A DNA stretch of 64,000 bases from Paenibacillus physcomitrellae (lineage in GTDB: Bacteria > Bacillota > Bacilli > Paenibacillales > Paenibacillaceae), in NCBI RefSeq assembly GCF_002240225.1, contig NZ_CP022584.1:2887501-2951500 (forward strand), in the 5' to 3' direction. The first letter of the stretch is position 1, and each line of letters starts with the position of its first letter. The notes beneath the pieces are model-generated. The model saw only the letters and a list, made by a program, of their open reading frames with translations, did not search any database and was not told the origin of the DNA. Made by a program: the position numbers and the translations under genes. Positions 45,070-54,358 of the stretch are shown here, in pieces.

Positions 45070-45782
45070 TGCTGCGCGCTTTATCCGCCGACTTTCTGAA
45101 GATCCGCGGCAAAGGCCTATGGCTGCTCATCATCATCGCCCCGCTTGGCCTGATCGCCATGCAGGCGCTGAATTACGGGCTGCGCTACGACTTTATGATG
45201 AAGTCATACGAGGGGCGTTTGTGGGACGGACTCGTAATGGACAATCTATTCCCCTTCGTTCCGCTCGCTCTGTTCCTTGGCGCTACGCTGGTCAGCTCAC
45301 TGCTGGCCGGCATCGAGCATCAGCTCAGCTCCTGGAAGCAGCTGCTGGCTCTGCCGATCTCGCGAACGGCCGTCTTCAGCGCCAAATACGTCCTGTCCGT
45401 CCTGCTGCTGGCCGTGTCCTGCCTGCTGTTAACTCTTGGGGCGGCCGTGTTCGGACTGGCGCTCGGATTTCCGCATGAGCTTCCTTACGAAGATCTGCTG
45501 ACGCTCAGCTTCTGGCCTTTGATCGGATCGCTGCCTCTGCTGGCCTTCCAGCTGTGGCTGTCGCTGACCCTGAAGAACCAGGCGCTCCCGGTATTCCTGG
45601 GCATCGCCATGTCACTCGGCTCCTTATTTACCGGCAATCTAGGCGACTATTTCCCGCTGAATTGGCCCTCTCTGGCCCTTCAAGGTGAACACCATGTTCT
45701 CTATCTGGGCATGGGGACGGCGCTGGGTCTGCTAATTGCGCTGCTTGGACTGCTGCATTTTACACGGAAGGATGTGGACTGA
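45066..45782 (+). CDS. LanE-type ABC permease, first subunit
   Basis: A 238-residue membrane protein with about six hydrophobic segments, starting DFLKIRGKGLWLLIIIAPLG and carrying the family region EHQLSSWKQLLALPISRTAVFSAKY. It overlaps the ATPase by 4 nt. The lantibiotic ABC permease group (EpiE/MutE/SpaE-like) fits best. Confidence 0.9.
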   Translation: MMLRALSADFLKIRGKGLWLLIIIAPLGLIAMQALNYGLRYDFMMKSYEGRLWDGLVMDNLFPFVPLALFLGATLVSSLLAGIEHQLSSWKQLLALPISRTAVFSAKYVLSVLLLAVSCLLLTLGAAVFGLALGFPHELPYEDLLTLSFWPLIGSLPLLAFQLWLSLTLKNQALPVFLGIAMSLGSLFTGNLGDYFPLNWPSLALQGEHHVLYLGMGTALGLLIALLGLLHFTRKDVD

Positions 45783-45783
45783 G

Positions 45784-46533
45784 ATGGAGAAGGTGAAAAT
45801 GTTTCTGAACCTTGTCTCTTCCGAAAGGCTCAAAATGTCCCGCTCCCTGCTGTGGCTGCTGGTCCTGGCCAGCCCTGCACTGGCCGTCCTTATCGGCCTG
45901 CTGATCAACGAGGAGTTCGGGAATTGGCCGCTCCTGCTCGGCGGCATGTCCATGTTCCATTCCATGCTCTTCCTGCCCGTGCTGACCGGATTGTTCTCTT
46001 CGTTCATCTGCCGGTATGAGCATACCCAAGGCGGCTGGAAGGCGCTGCTCTCCCTGCCCGTCTCCCGCAGCGCGGTGTATCTGGCGAAGTTCCTGATCGT
46101 GGTTCTGCTGCTGGCCCTTACGCAGCTGCTGCTGCTCGCCGGTATTCTGATCGTCGGCAAAGTCCGGCACCTGTCCGGGAGCGGGGATATTCCCTGGAAC
46201 ATGCTGCTGCAGAGCATGCTGGGCGGCTGGATCGCCTGCTTCCCGCTGGCCGCGCTGCAGATGTTCTTCTCCCTGCGCTGGTCCAGCTTTGCCGCTCCGC
46301 TCGTCATCAACGTCATCTTTACGGTGCCGAACCTGCTGATCGTCAACTCTGCCACTTACGGCCCTTATTATCCTTGGGCCCAGCCTTTTCTGGCCATGAT
46401 CCCCAAAGGGATGCAGGGCTATACATTCGGAGCCTTCGGTCTGCCGTTCGAGAATTTGATGATCACGATACTGGGCAGCTTTATTCTATTCTTAGTCTGC
46501 GGGCTGATCTATTTCAACCGGAAAGAGATTTAA
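45784..46533 (+). CDS. LanG-type ABC permease, second subunit
   Basis: A 249-residue membrane protein starting at ATG 45,784, 1 nt after the first permease stop. It repeats the same architecture (SSERLKMSRSLLWLLVLASP; YEHTQGGWKALLSLPVSRSAVYLAKF), so the two permeases are paralogues forming a heterodimer, as in LanEG. Confidence 0.9.
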   Translation: MEKVKMFLNLVSSERLKMSRSLLWLLVLASPALAVLIGLLINEEFGNWPLLLGGMSMFHSMLFLPVLTGLFSSFICRYEHTQGGWKALLSLPVSRSAVYLAKFLIVVLLLALTQLLLLAGILIVGKVRHLSGSGDIPWNMLLQSMLGGWIACFPLAALQMFFSLRWSSFAAPLVINVIFTVPNLLIVNSATYGPYYPWAQPFLAMIPKGMQGYTFGAFGLPFENLMITILGSFILFLVCGLIYFNRKEI

Positions 46534-46586
46534 CTCCGGTCTACCCACCCACCGGCCTGCCTTTGCCACTTTACTTGTATAGAAAA

Positions 46587-46621
46587 AAAGCTCCGGCCCT
46601 CCTCAGAGGTTCCGGCGCTTT
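46587..46621 (-). terminator. trxB terminator
   Basis: A 10-bp stem with one mismatched pair (46587-46596 and 46612-46621) followed by a T run on the minus strand. Confidence 0.7.
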
Positions 46622-46625
46622 CCCG

Positions 46626-46652
46626 GCAATGCCTTTAGGGCATTGCTTTTTT
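46626..46652 (+). terminator. terminator of the ABC operon
   Basis: A perfect 8-bp stem (46626-46633 and 46639-46646) with a 5-nt loop followed by six T residues on the plus strand. It sits back to back with the trxB terminator. Confidence 0.85.
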
Positions 46653-46676
46653 ATTTTCACATACATCTCACATATC

Positions 46677-47633
46677 TCAATTGTCCAGCGTAACGCTCCA
46701 GTCGTGGATCATTTCGCCTTCGAGATATTTCTCGCAGTCCATGGCCGCCATGCAGCCCGAACCTGCCGCGGTAATCGCTTGGCGGTAGCGGGTATCCTGT
46801 ACGTCTCCGCAAGCGAACACCCCTGGGACGTTGGTCTGCGTAGTACCCGGTTTCACGACAATATAGCCGTTAGCATCTGTCTTCACTTGTCCGCCCAGAA
46901 AAGCGGTGTTCGGCGTATGTCCGATCGCAATAAACACGCCATCCGCTTCGACCAGCTCTTCCTGATTGGTCGCGTTGTTGCGGACCATCAAACCCTTAAC
47001 CGCGCCGCTCTCATCCGTCGCTACAGAGAGAGGCAGGCGGTTCAGCGCCCACTTCACTTTCTCGTTGCTCCGCACGCGGTCCTGCATAATCTTCGACGCC
47101 CGCAGCTCCTCGCGGCGGTGCACCAGCGTCACATCCGAAGCAAAGCGGGTCAGGAAGCCGGCCTCCTCCATCGCGGAGTCGCCGCCGCCGACGACGGCAA
47201 TCTTTTTCCCGCGGAAAAAGAATCCATCGCAGGTAGCACAGGTGCTCACGCCGCGTCCGACGTTCTCCTGTTCACCCGGAATACCGAGATAGCGGGCCGA
47301 AGCGCCGGTCGAAATGATGACGGTTTCGGCCTGGTAGGTTTGACCGCCGTCCACCTTTAACGTAAAAGGACGTTTGGAGAAATCGACCTCCTCCACCCAG
47401 CCGCTGGTGAACTCTGCTCCGAAACGTTCCGCCTGCTTGCGCATATTGTCCATCAGATCGGGACCGAGAATCCCTTCCGGAAAACCCGGGAAGTTCTCGA
47501 CCTCCGTAGTTGTCGTTAATTGCCCGCCGGGCTGCACGCCTTCAATGACGAGCGGCTTCAAGTTGGCACGGGCCAGATAGATGGCCGCAGTTAATCCGGA
47601 TGGTCCTGTTCCGATGATAATCGATTTATACAT
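46677..47633 (-). CDS. trxB: thioredoxin reductase
   Basis: NADPH-dependent FAD enzyme that reduces thioredoxin. The 318-residue protein has the FAD motif IGTGPSGLTAAIYLARA, redox pair Cys132/Cys135 (CATC), NADPH motif VVGGGDSAMEEA and the C-terminal FACGDVQDTRYRQAITAAGSG. Length and order are typical. Confidence 0.97.
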   Translation of the reverse strand: MYKSIIIGTGPSGLTAAIYLARANLKPLVIEGVQPGGQLTTTTEVENFPGFPEGILGPDLMDNMRKQAERFGAEFTSGWVEEVDFSKRPFTLKVDGGQTYQAETVIISTGASARYLGIPGEQENVGRGVSTCATCDGFFFRGKKIAVVGGGDSAMEEAGFLTRFASDVTLVHRREELRASKIMQDRVRSNEKVKWALNRLPLSVATDESGAVKGLMVRNNATNQEELVEADGVFIAIGHTPNTAFLGGQVKTDANGYIVVKPGTTQTNVPGVFACGDVQDTRYRQAITAAGSGCMAAMDCEKYLEGEMIHDWSVTLDN

Positions 47634-47706
47634 CTTAATTACCTCCTCGGCATTTCAATTGAAAGGCTGCCGCTTTCTTCTTTAGAAAACGTGTACCTTC
47701 TATTTA

Positions 47707-49479
47707 TTAACCCGAAGGGAACATTGCATTCATTTTTTCCTTGATTCCGCACACTTCATCAAGCCTTTTCGTACAGCGGCTGGCCGTCGATACGGATACG
47801 CCGTACCGCTTCGCCACCTCTTCAAACGTCACATGACGGCGATGCAGCTTGGCGGTTACATATTCCAAAGCCGCGGCCCAGCCGCCCAGATGGGAAACGG
47901 AAGGCACATCCGGGTAAGACCGGGTGATAAATTCCACCCACAGCGTTTCCACGTCATGCAGCTGCATCAGATTGTACCGTTTGCCCATACGCCGTTTGGC
48001 TTCATCCAGCACTGACTGCCATTCCGGCTTCCAGACCGGCAGTCTGGCCGAGACAAAACCGGGATCCACCGTCTCCGTTTTGCCTTCCAGCACAATCGGC
48101 AGCGGCTCATTCACGCCCAGGCTGCGAAGCGCAAACAGCGCGATGTCCTTGAGGTATTTCTCCTCCTCCGGCTCCATCAGGAAAGCGCGGAGCGCTTCCT
48201 GAACTTCACTGTCGGCAATCTGGCTGAAAGCCTCGATCACCTGAAGTTTCGTATGGGCATCGCCGTGGCGCAGTCCCCAGAAGAACGACGAGCGGATCAG
48301 CGGATCTTGCTTCATCTGATCCGGGATGCCTTCTTCCCATTTCTGCCACTTCCTCAGCTGCTCTTCAAACGGCAGCCCGTATTGATAACTGATCTGGGAA
48401 GGTCTTGCAGCAGTAGCCGGGGAGGGCTGACCATCTCTATCTTCAACGCGGTCGTATTCCTCCAGCCGGGCCAAATAAAATCCCGGCACCTCCGATTCAG
48501 GATCCAGCTTGGCGGCCTGCTTCCACAGCGCCTTTGCTTCTTGGTAACGACCGATATTGAAAGCGCCTACCGCCGCATAATGAAACAGGCAGGGGTCGAA
48601 ATTGACCTCCTCGTCCTTGAGCAGCCGTTTGAAATGCCCGTAAGCCGCTTCATGATGGCCCAGAATTCCCATAGTAGTCGCCAGCTTGAATACATGCTCC
48701 TGGTGAAAGGGAATAATACGCGAAAGCTGCTCCGACAGCCGCTCCAGCGTCTCTGGGTCTCCATCATGCTGAATGAAGACCGCCAGGTTGCACAAGCCGT
48801 GCAGGTTGCCGGGGTCCCGGCTCAGCACATCTTCAATCGCGGCCATTGCTTCGTTGAACATCCCCATATAGTAATAGCCTAGCGCAAGGTTGTTCCGTGC
48901 GGCCAGGAAATCGGGCTGCTCCTCAAGGAGCTTCTCCAGCAGCTTGACGGCTGCTTTGAATTCGCCGCGTTCGAGCATACTGCGAGCCTGGTCATGCTCT
49001 GCCGTTCCCTGAAGCGAACGAATCGGGCCCACCTTTGTCGGCCTGTTCAGCTCATACTTCAGCAGCTCCATCATTTCCTCGGCTTCGGCTAGAAACTGGC
49101 CGTCCGGATCCTTTTCCAAATAAGTCACGAGCGCGTCCTCGGCTTCTTCGAATCGTTCCATATTGGCATAATTATTCGCCATGTAGAAATAGCATTCCGT
49201 CATCGTTTCGTCTACTTCGGTTAAAACGCGGGAAAGCACCTCGTTCGAACCCTCATAGTCGCCTGTCTCTGACAAAATGCCAGCCATATTGCAATGATTG
49301 ACCGGGTTTTCCGGTTCATATTCCACAGCTTTGCGAAAATATTTCAATGCCTTGTCGTACCGCAAGCGTTCCAACGCTGAAACTGCTCTCTCGAAGAAAA
49401 AGTTAGCGTCCATTCGAACCGGCACAATTTTACCCGATGTTCTGGGCTTCTTGCCGCCGATCCTGCTTTCTTCCGTCAA
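47707..49479 (-). CDS. TPR-repeat protein with a C-terminal HTH segment
   Basis: The 590-residue cytoplasmic protein starts at TTG 49,479 after GGAGG. Residues about 25-330 form tetratricopeptide repeats (for example ALKYFRKAVEYEPENPVNHCNMAG, ARNNLALGYYYMGMFNEAMAAIEDVL). The C-terminal 60 residues look like an HTH (FEEVAKRYGVSVSTASRCTKRLDEV). It occupies the place of Bacillus YvcD next to trxB. Function unknown; a scaffold or regulatory role is inferred. Confidence 0.85.
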   Translation of the reverse strand: MTEESRIGGKKPRTSGKIVPVRMDANFFFERAVSALERLRYDKALKYFRKAVEYEPENPVNHCNMAGILSETGDYEGSNEVLSRVLTEVDETMTECYFYMANNYANMERFEEAEDALVTYLEKDPDGQFLAEAEEMMELLKYELNRPTKVGPIRSLQGTAEHDQARSMLERGEFKAAVKLLEKLLEEQPDFLAARNNLALGYYYMGMFNEAMAAIEDVLSRDPGNLHGLCNLAVFIQHDGDPETLERLSEQLSRIIPFHQEHVFKLATTMGILGHHEAAYGHFKRLLKDEEVNFDPCLFHYAAVGAFNIGRYQEAKALWKQAAKLDPESEVPGFYLARLEEYDRVEDRDGQPSPATAARPSQISYQYGLPFEEQLRKWQKWEEGIPDQMKQDPLIRSSFFWGLRHGDAHTKLQVIEAFSQIADSEVQEALRAFLMEPEEEKYLKDIALFALRSLGVNEPLPIVLEGKTETVDPGFVSARLPVWKPEWQSVLDEAKRRMGKRYNLMQLHDVETLWVEFITRSYPDVPSVSHLGGWAAALEYVTAKLHRRHVTFEEVAKRYGVSVSTASRCTKRLDEVCGIKEKMNAMFPSG

Positions 49480-49882
49480 TCAAGGCACCTCCTTAAAATT
49501 GCTTTCATTCTTCCTCCCAGTATACCACAAGGCCCCTGCAACCTCCTACCGGGAACTATGCCCTTCACCGCTTGCCGCACAAGGGCTGAGAGAAACCTTA
49601 TATATCCTTTAAGCCGCTGCAAAGATGAAGAAACCCCTATAGGCAAAATGAGAAGAGACAAAATTAGAAATGGGAAAAGACAAATAGACGAAAAACGAAA
49701 GACGATAGATGGTAGACAAAAGACAAAAGACCAAAAAAACAAAAAGGATAAGACAAAAAAAGAAAAAGGCAAGAAGAGTAAAAGCTCTTCTTGCCTTTCC
49801 CAGACTTAACAGGAACGTTGCCAAAATACGCTTTTTCAGAAAAATCTGCTGAATGGAATAGGAATACCACATCCCGTCCAGA
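49480..49882. other. intergenic gap with A-rich low-complexity sequence
   Basis: Between the TPR gene and prs paralogue. From about 49,640 to 49,764 the plus strand is extremely purine-rich with many AAGACAAA-like units; the prs terminator follows at 49,765. The remainder (49,480-49,640) should hold the TPR gene promoter, but none is clear. Confidence 0.5.
49765..49798 (-). terminator. terminator of the his-prs unit
   Basis: A perfect 14-bp stem (49765-49778 and 49785-49798) with a 6-nt loop, followed on the minus strand by an exceptionally long T-rich tract, about 85 bp after prs. Confidence 0.85.
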
Positions 49883-50848
49883 TTAAACGCCGCGGTTCCG
49901 GAACATTGTCGCGATGGACCCGCCCTCCATGATGTAGCGGATCGCCCGGGAGAACAGCGGGGCTACGCTGAGCACATGCAGTCGTGAGGAGGCGAACTCA
50001 TAAGGCTCATAAGGCGCAATTTCGATCGAGTCCGTAATCACGACCTCGCTGATGTTCGGATGGTCGAGCCGCTCCAGCCCCTTATCCGAGAACAAGCCAT
50101 GCGTGGCGCACACGATGGCGTCCCCAGCTCCCCGCTCCTTCAGCCCTTCCACCACGTGCAGGATCGTGGAGCCGGTATCGATCAGATCTTCGATGATGAT
50201 CGGGGTCCGGCCCTCCACATCACCAATGACATGGGTAATGATGGACTGATTATGAGCAGGCCGTTTCTTGATCATAATCGCAAAAGGCGAGTCCATGCCG
50301 CTGGCCAGCTTCTCGGCCATGGACGCTCGTCCCGCGTCGGGGGAGACGATGACCGGGTTCTGGATATTTTTCGAAAGCAGATATTCGGTCATCAGATCAA
50401 GCGCCGTTAAGTGATCGACAGGGATATTAAAGAATCCCTGAATGGCGGGTGCATGCAGATCAAGCGTGACCACCCGGCTCGCGCCTGCGGTCGTCAGGAC
50501 GTCGGCAACCATTTTTGCGGAGATCGGCTCGCGGGGCGCGGATTTCCGCTCCTGCCGGGCATAGCCGTAATAAGGCAGCACAATCGTAATCGTATGGGCT
50601 GAAGCCCGTTTGGCCGCATCAATCATGACAAGCAGCTCTACAAACAGCTCATTGATCGGATGCGACAACGACTGCACCAGAAACACATCACAGTTCCGGA
50701 TACTTTCCTCATAGTGGACGTATATTTCCCCGCTTTTAAAACGTGAGATTTCGATCTTTCCGGGTTCTACGCCGAGCTGTTTGCATATCGTGGTAGTAAG
50801 CGCTTTATTCGACGATCCTGAGAAAATGCGCATTTTGGACTGCTGCAT
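49883..50848 (-). CDS. prs: ribose-phosphate diphosphokinase (PRPP synthetase) paralogue
   Basis: The 321-residue class I enzyme makes PRPP from ribose 5-phosphate and ATP. Retained motifs: RFKSGEIYV, ATP-site YYGYARQERK, metal-site DLHAPAIQGFFNIPVDHL, the flexible-loop KKRPAHN and the PRPP loop IIEDLIDTGSTI. The ribose-phosphate loop usually reading DHGGVTRAR is changed to SPDAGRASMAEKLA. The protein is thus more divergent than housekeeping Prs and is probably a second copy. It lies downstream of the his genes, whose first step consumes PRPP, so a dedicated supply role is plausible. Confidence 0.9.
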   Translation of the reverse strand: MQQSKMRIFSGSSNKALTTTICKQLGVEPGKIEISRFKSGEIYVHYEESIRNCDVFLVQSLSHPINELFVELLVMIDAAKRASAHTITIVLPYYGYARQERKSAPREPISAKMVADVLTTAGASRVVTLDLHAPAIQGFFNIPVDHLTALDLMTEYLLSKNIQNPVIVSPDAGRASMAEKLASGMDSPFAIMIKKRPAHNQSIITHVIGDVEGRTPIIIEDLIDTGSTILHVVEGLKERGAGDAIVCATHGLFSDKGLERLDHPNISEVVITDSIEIAPYEPYEFASSRLHVLSVAPLFSRAIRYIMEGGSIATMFRNRGV

Positions 50849-50913
50849 AGCGCCCTTCCAGCTCCTTCATCCTAGATTCATAACCGTAACTCTTATAGCT
50901 TAATTATATAAGG

Positions 50914-51744
50914 TTATCTCTCTATTTCCAAAGGGATCATTCGCCTTGTTCTTCCCTCGAACACCGCCAGCTCACGAAATCCGATTTCATGCAGCAGGGC
51001 ACGCGCCTGATCCAGATGTTCGGACAGTTTCTGCGGATCGTGAGCATCGGAACCAAGCGTCAGCGGAATGCCCAGACGACAAGCCTCCTCCAGCATCCGG
51101 CGGCTCGGGAACATTTCCTCGCACGCTTTGGACAAACCCGATGCGTTGAGCTCCATGACCATATCGGCTTGTTTGACAGCACGCAGCGCACGGTTTTCCA
51201 GCTCCTCGACCTCCTGCTGGCGGGAGAGATCTGGTTTATAGGCAAATCTCTTGATCACATCCAGATGTCCGGCAATATCATAGAAACCGGTACCCGCCGC
51301 TTTGACAACCGCCTCGTAATACTGCTCATAGACGGCAAAAATATCTTTGCCCTCCCAGTTATGGGTCTGGCGGAAATCGGAAATGTCCCAGGTGCCGAGA
51401 AAATGCACGGAACCGATCACGTAATCCCAGGAATAAGCCTGCAGGATCGCCTGAATCTCTTGTTCCCAGCCTTCGATGTAGTCGGCTTCAAGCCCAACCC
51501 GGACCTCGATTTGTCCTTTGTATTTCTCCTTCAGCCGGAAGCACTCCTCGACATAAGCCGGAAGCTCGGCCATCGGCATAGCCATTTCCGGATAATATTC
51601 CTCGGGCTTCACATGAAGCAGCGGCATATGATCGGACAGGCCGATATGGGAGAGGCCGATTTCTATGCCTCTTGTTACGTAGTCCTCCAGACGGCCTACC
51701 GCATGGCCACAGCGTTCATGATGCGTATGGTAATCGATCAGCAT
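50914..51744 (-). CDS. hisJ: histidinol-phosphatase, PHP family
   Basis: Dephosphorylates L-histidinol phosphate to histidinol. The 276-residue protein starts at ATG 51,744 after GGAG; a GTG three codons earlier overlaps that site. PHP-domain metal motifs are visible: DYHTHHERCGHA, SHIGLSDHMPL, GLEADYI, GSVHFLG, DIAGHLDVIKRF and TLGSDAHDP. Located between hisIE and the prs paralogue. Confidence 0.94.
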   Translation of the reverse strand: MLIDYHTHHERCGHAVGRLEDYVTRGIEIGLSHIGLSDHMPLLHVKPEEYYPEMAMPMAELPAYVEECFRLKEKYKGQIEVRVGLEADYIEGWEQEIQAILQAYSWDYVIGSVHFLGTWDISDFRQTHNWEGKDIFAVYEQYYEAVVKAAGTGFYDIAGHLDVIKRFAYKPDLSRQQEVEELENRALRAVKQADMVMELNASGLSKACEEMFPSRRMLEEACRLGIPLTLGSDAHDPQKLSEHLDQARALLHEIGFRELAVFEGRTRRMIPLEIER

Positions 51745-51817
51745 CCCGTTCACTCTCCTTGCTCCAATATGTTAAAGGGCGTCCATGAAGACGCCCTCCG
51801 GTTTAACTCTAATCCTA

Positions 51818-52612
51818 TTAGTCTCTGCGTGGTCTTTCGTGACGCAGCGCCAGCTCGCCCAGTACATCGTCCAGCGGAAGCCGGCGTTCTCTCAGCAGCA
51901 CCAGCAGGTGATAGATCAGATCGCTGACCTCCATGCGAAGCTCGTCATTGTCCCAGTTCTTCGCAGCGATGATCGATTCGGCCGTTTCCTCACCGACCTT
52001 TTTGAGGATTTTATCCAGGCCTTTCTCGAACAGGTAAGTCGTGTAGGTGCCTTCCGGACGTTCGATATCCCGCTGGGCGATCACGCGCTCAAGCTCATTC
52101 AGCACCGCAAAGCGGGCCAACTCGCCTGCTGGTACGCCTGAGGAGGCGGCGTTTTCGTCAGCCACTGGCGCCAGCGGCGCTGTGGAAGCGGAATTCAGGC
52201 TGGCGCCACTGCCACTGCTACTACCGCTGTCACTGCTCGCGTTGCTTCCGTTGCTGCTGTTCTGAAAATCAGCCGTACGGTCCAACGCCACCTCGAAGAA
52301 GCAGCTTTCTGCCCCCGTATGGCAGGCCGGGCCTTTCCGGTTCACCAGCACGAGAACAGCATCTCCGTCGCAGTCGTATTTCAGCTGCACCACCTGCTGG
52401 GTGTTGCCCGACGTGGCTCCTTTGTGCCAAAGCTCCTGCCGGGAACGGCTCCAGAACCAGGTTTCGCCCGTTTCCAGCGTTTTGCCCAATGACTCGCGGT
52501 TCATATAAGCCAGGGTCAGCACCTCAAGCGTGGAGGCATCCTGCACGATGGCCGCTACCAGGCCTTGACCGTCCCATTTAATCTTTTGTTCCAGCTGCTC
52601 AAGCGTACTCAT
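51818..52612 (-). CDS. hisIE: bifunctional phosphoribosyl-AMP cyclohydrolase / phosphoribosyl-ATP pyrophosphatase
   Basis: Steps 2 and 3 of histidine synthesis. The HisI half (about 1-112) has the zinc and metal motifs [17 protein letters not shown] and ESCFF. The HisE half (about 165-255) has [20 protein letters not shown] and [13 protein letters not shown]. The linker (about 113-163) is Ser/Gly/Asn/Ala-rich and some 45 residues longer than in Bacillus HisI. The start overlaps the hisF stop by 4 nt. Confidence 0.95.
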   Translation of the reverse strand: MSTLEQLEQKIKWDGQGLVAAIVQDASTLEVLTLAYMNRESLGKTLETGETWFWSRSRQELWHKGATSGNTQQVVQLKYDCDGDAVLVLVNRKGPACHTGAESCFFEVALDRTADFQNSSNGSNASSDSGSSSGSGASLNSASTAPLAPVADENAASSGVPAGELARFAVLNELERVIAQRDIERPEGTYTTYLFEKGLDKILKKVGEETAESIIAAKNWDNDELRMEVSDLIYHLLVLLRERRLPLDDVLGELALRHERPRRD

Positions 52613-53367
52613 CGTATTTCTACCCCTTTGCTCTTCAAGTCCTGTTTCAATTCCGGAATGCCCAGTTCTTTATAGTGAAAAATCGTTGCCGCAAGCGCCG
52701 CATCCGCACGGCCTTCGGCAAACACGTCATAGAAATGCTCCTGCCGGCCAGCGCCGCCGGATGCAATGATCGGGATACTGAGCAGATCGGAGGCCGCCCG
52801 GGTCAGCGGCAGATCAAAGCCGTCCTTCGTGCCGTCCGCGTCCATGCTGGTCAGCAGAATCTCGCCGGCCCCGCGCTCCTGCGCTTCCTTCAGCCAGTCT
52901 AGCGCCTTGATGCCGGCGGCTTTCCGGCCGCCGTGCGTGTACACCTCCCAGGTTCCCCATTCCTCGTTGTATTTGGCGTCCACCGCTACCACGATGCACT
53001 GGGAACCAAACCTTTGGGCTCCGTCCGAGATCAGCTGCGGATTCAGCACCGCCGCCGTGTTGATGCCGATCTTATCGGCACCCGCCCGCAAAATCCGCTT
53101 CATATCGTCCACCTGCGAAATACCCCCGCCCACCGTAAACGGGATGGAAATTTCCCCGGCAGTCCGTCTGACTACATCCACCATGGTAGCCCGGCCTTCC
53201 GCCGACGCGGAGATGTCCAGAAAAACCAGCTCATCCGCCCCCTCGTGGTCATACAAAGCCGCAAGCTCCACCGGGTCTCCGGCATCACGCAGATTGACGA
53301 AATTTACGCCTTTGACCACACGGCCGTCTTTGACGTCCAGGCAAGGCACAATCCGTTTTGCCAGCAT
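52609..53367 (-). CDS. hisF: imidazole glycerol phosphate synthase, cyclase subunit
   Basis: The 252-residue TIM barrel partners with HisH and closes the imidazole ring, releasing AICAR. Read from ATG 53,367 after GGGGAG; the longer upstream frame begins with no site. Catalytic aspartates lie in [15 protein letters not shown] and [13 protein letters not shown]; other signatures are FTVGGGI and IASGGAG. Coupled to hisIE. Confidence 0.96.
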   Translation of the reverse strand: MLAKRIVPCLDVKDGRVVKGVNFVNLRDAGDPVELAALYDHEGADELVFLDISASAEGRATMVDVVRRTAGEISIPFTVGGGISQVDDMKRILRAGADKIGINTAAVLNPQLISDGAQRFGSQCIVVAVDAKYNEEWGTWEVYTHGGRKAAGIKALDWLKEAQERGAGEILLTSMDADGTKDGFDLPLTRAASDLLSIPIIASGGAGRQEHFYDVFAEGRADAALAATIFHYKELGIPELKQDLKSKGVEIR

Positions 53368-53467
53368 GCCGCTCTCCCCTTTCTTTTGATCTTCTCTGTA
53401 TTTGAAAAATCGGTACGCCATGCTTCCCCTGAGATTTACTTACCCTGCAGAATTGTCCTGATCCGGA

Positions 53468-54208
53468 CTATTGGGCTGCCTTAACCGCCTCAATCGCCTT
53501 CTCCAGCTCAATGCTGCCGGTGTAAAGCGCCTTGCCCACAATGGCGCCACCGACGCCCTGGTCGGCGTAAGCCGCCAGCCGCTCCAGATCCTGTTGCGAG
53601 GTTACGCCGCCCGAAGCAATTACCGTTTTGCCGGTCGCCCGGGCCAGTGCCACGATGGCTTCCGTATTTGGCCCCTGCATCATGCCATCGCGGGAGATAT
53701 CCGTGAAAATAAACGTCTCTGCGCCTTTCGCCGCCAGCTCCTTGGCCAGCTCCTCCGCCTTTACTTCCGTCGTTTCCAGCCAGCCGCGCGTGGCCACCAA
53801 ACCATTACGCGCATCCAGGCCGATCGCAACTTTGCTGCCGTATTTGGACAGGACTTCTTCCGTAAATGCCCGGTCCTCAATCGCAGCCGTTCCCAGAATT
53901 ACCCGACTGACGCCGAGTCCGAACAGCAGCTCCACGTCCGCGAGCGTCCGCAGGCCTCCGCCGACCTGAACAGGAACCTTTACCCCGCGGGCAATTTCGC
54001 CGATAATTTCATGGTTCACCGGATGACCGGCTTTGGCACCGTCCAGATCGACCAGGTGTATAAAAGATCCGCCCTGCTGCTCCCAGACGCGCGCAGCCTC
54101 CACCGGGCTGTCATGATAGACCGTCTCCTGCCCATAATCCCCCTGAACCAGCCTGACGCATTTTCCGCCCCGGATGTCAATCGCCGGGTATATCGTAAAT
54201 GAAGACAT
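53468..54208 (-). CDS. hisA: ProFAR isomerase HisA
   Basis: Isomerises the ProFAR aminoaldose to the ketose (step 4). The 246-residue TIM barrel has the start [50 protein letters not shown] with the catalytic aspartate, and [12 protein letters not shown]. Start at ATG 54,208 after GAGGAG. A 150-bp non-coding gap to hisH contains nothing recognisable. Confidence 0.96.
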   Translation of the reverse strand: MSSFTIYPAIDIRGGKCVRLVQGDYGQETVYHDSPVEAARVWEQQGGSFIHLVDLDGAKAGHPVNHEIIGEIARGVKVPVQVGGGLRTLADVELLFGLGVSRVILGTAAIEDRAFTEEVLSKYGSKVAIGLDARNGLVATRGWLETTEVKAEELAKELAAKGAETFIFTDISRDGMMQGPNTEAIVALARATGKTVIASGGVTSQQDLERLAAYADQGVGGAIVGKALYTGSIELEKAIEAVKAAQ

Positions 54209-54358
54209 TCTCCTCGTCCTTTCTATGAAGAAGCTTATTTCTATATAAAACTTGATTAAAGGCGCAGAACTCCTCTTCCAAGCAGCAAGCTGGCAGCGAC
54301 CAAGCAGCTATCCAGCAGCGGTCCATTGGCGATCCATTGGTGTGCGCCGCCGGACGGC

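Noticed and set aside
54209..54358. Possible small gene between hisA and hisH
   Set aside because: No frame with a ribosome site and sensible composition; only a short repeated GTCCATTGG/ATCCATTGG.
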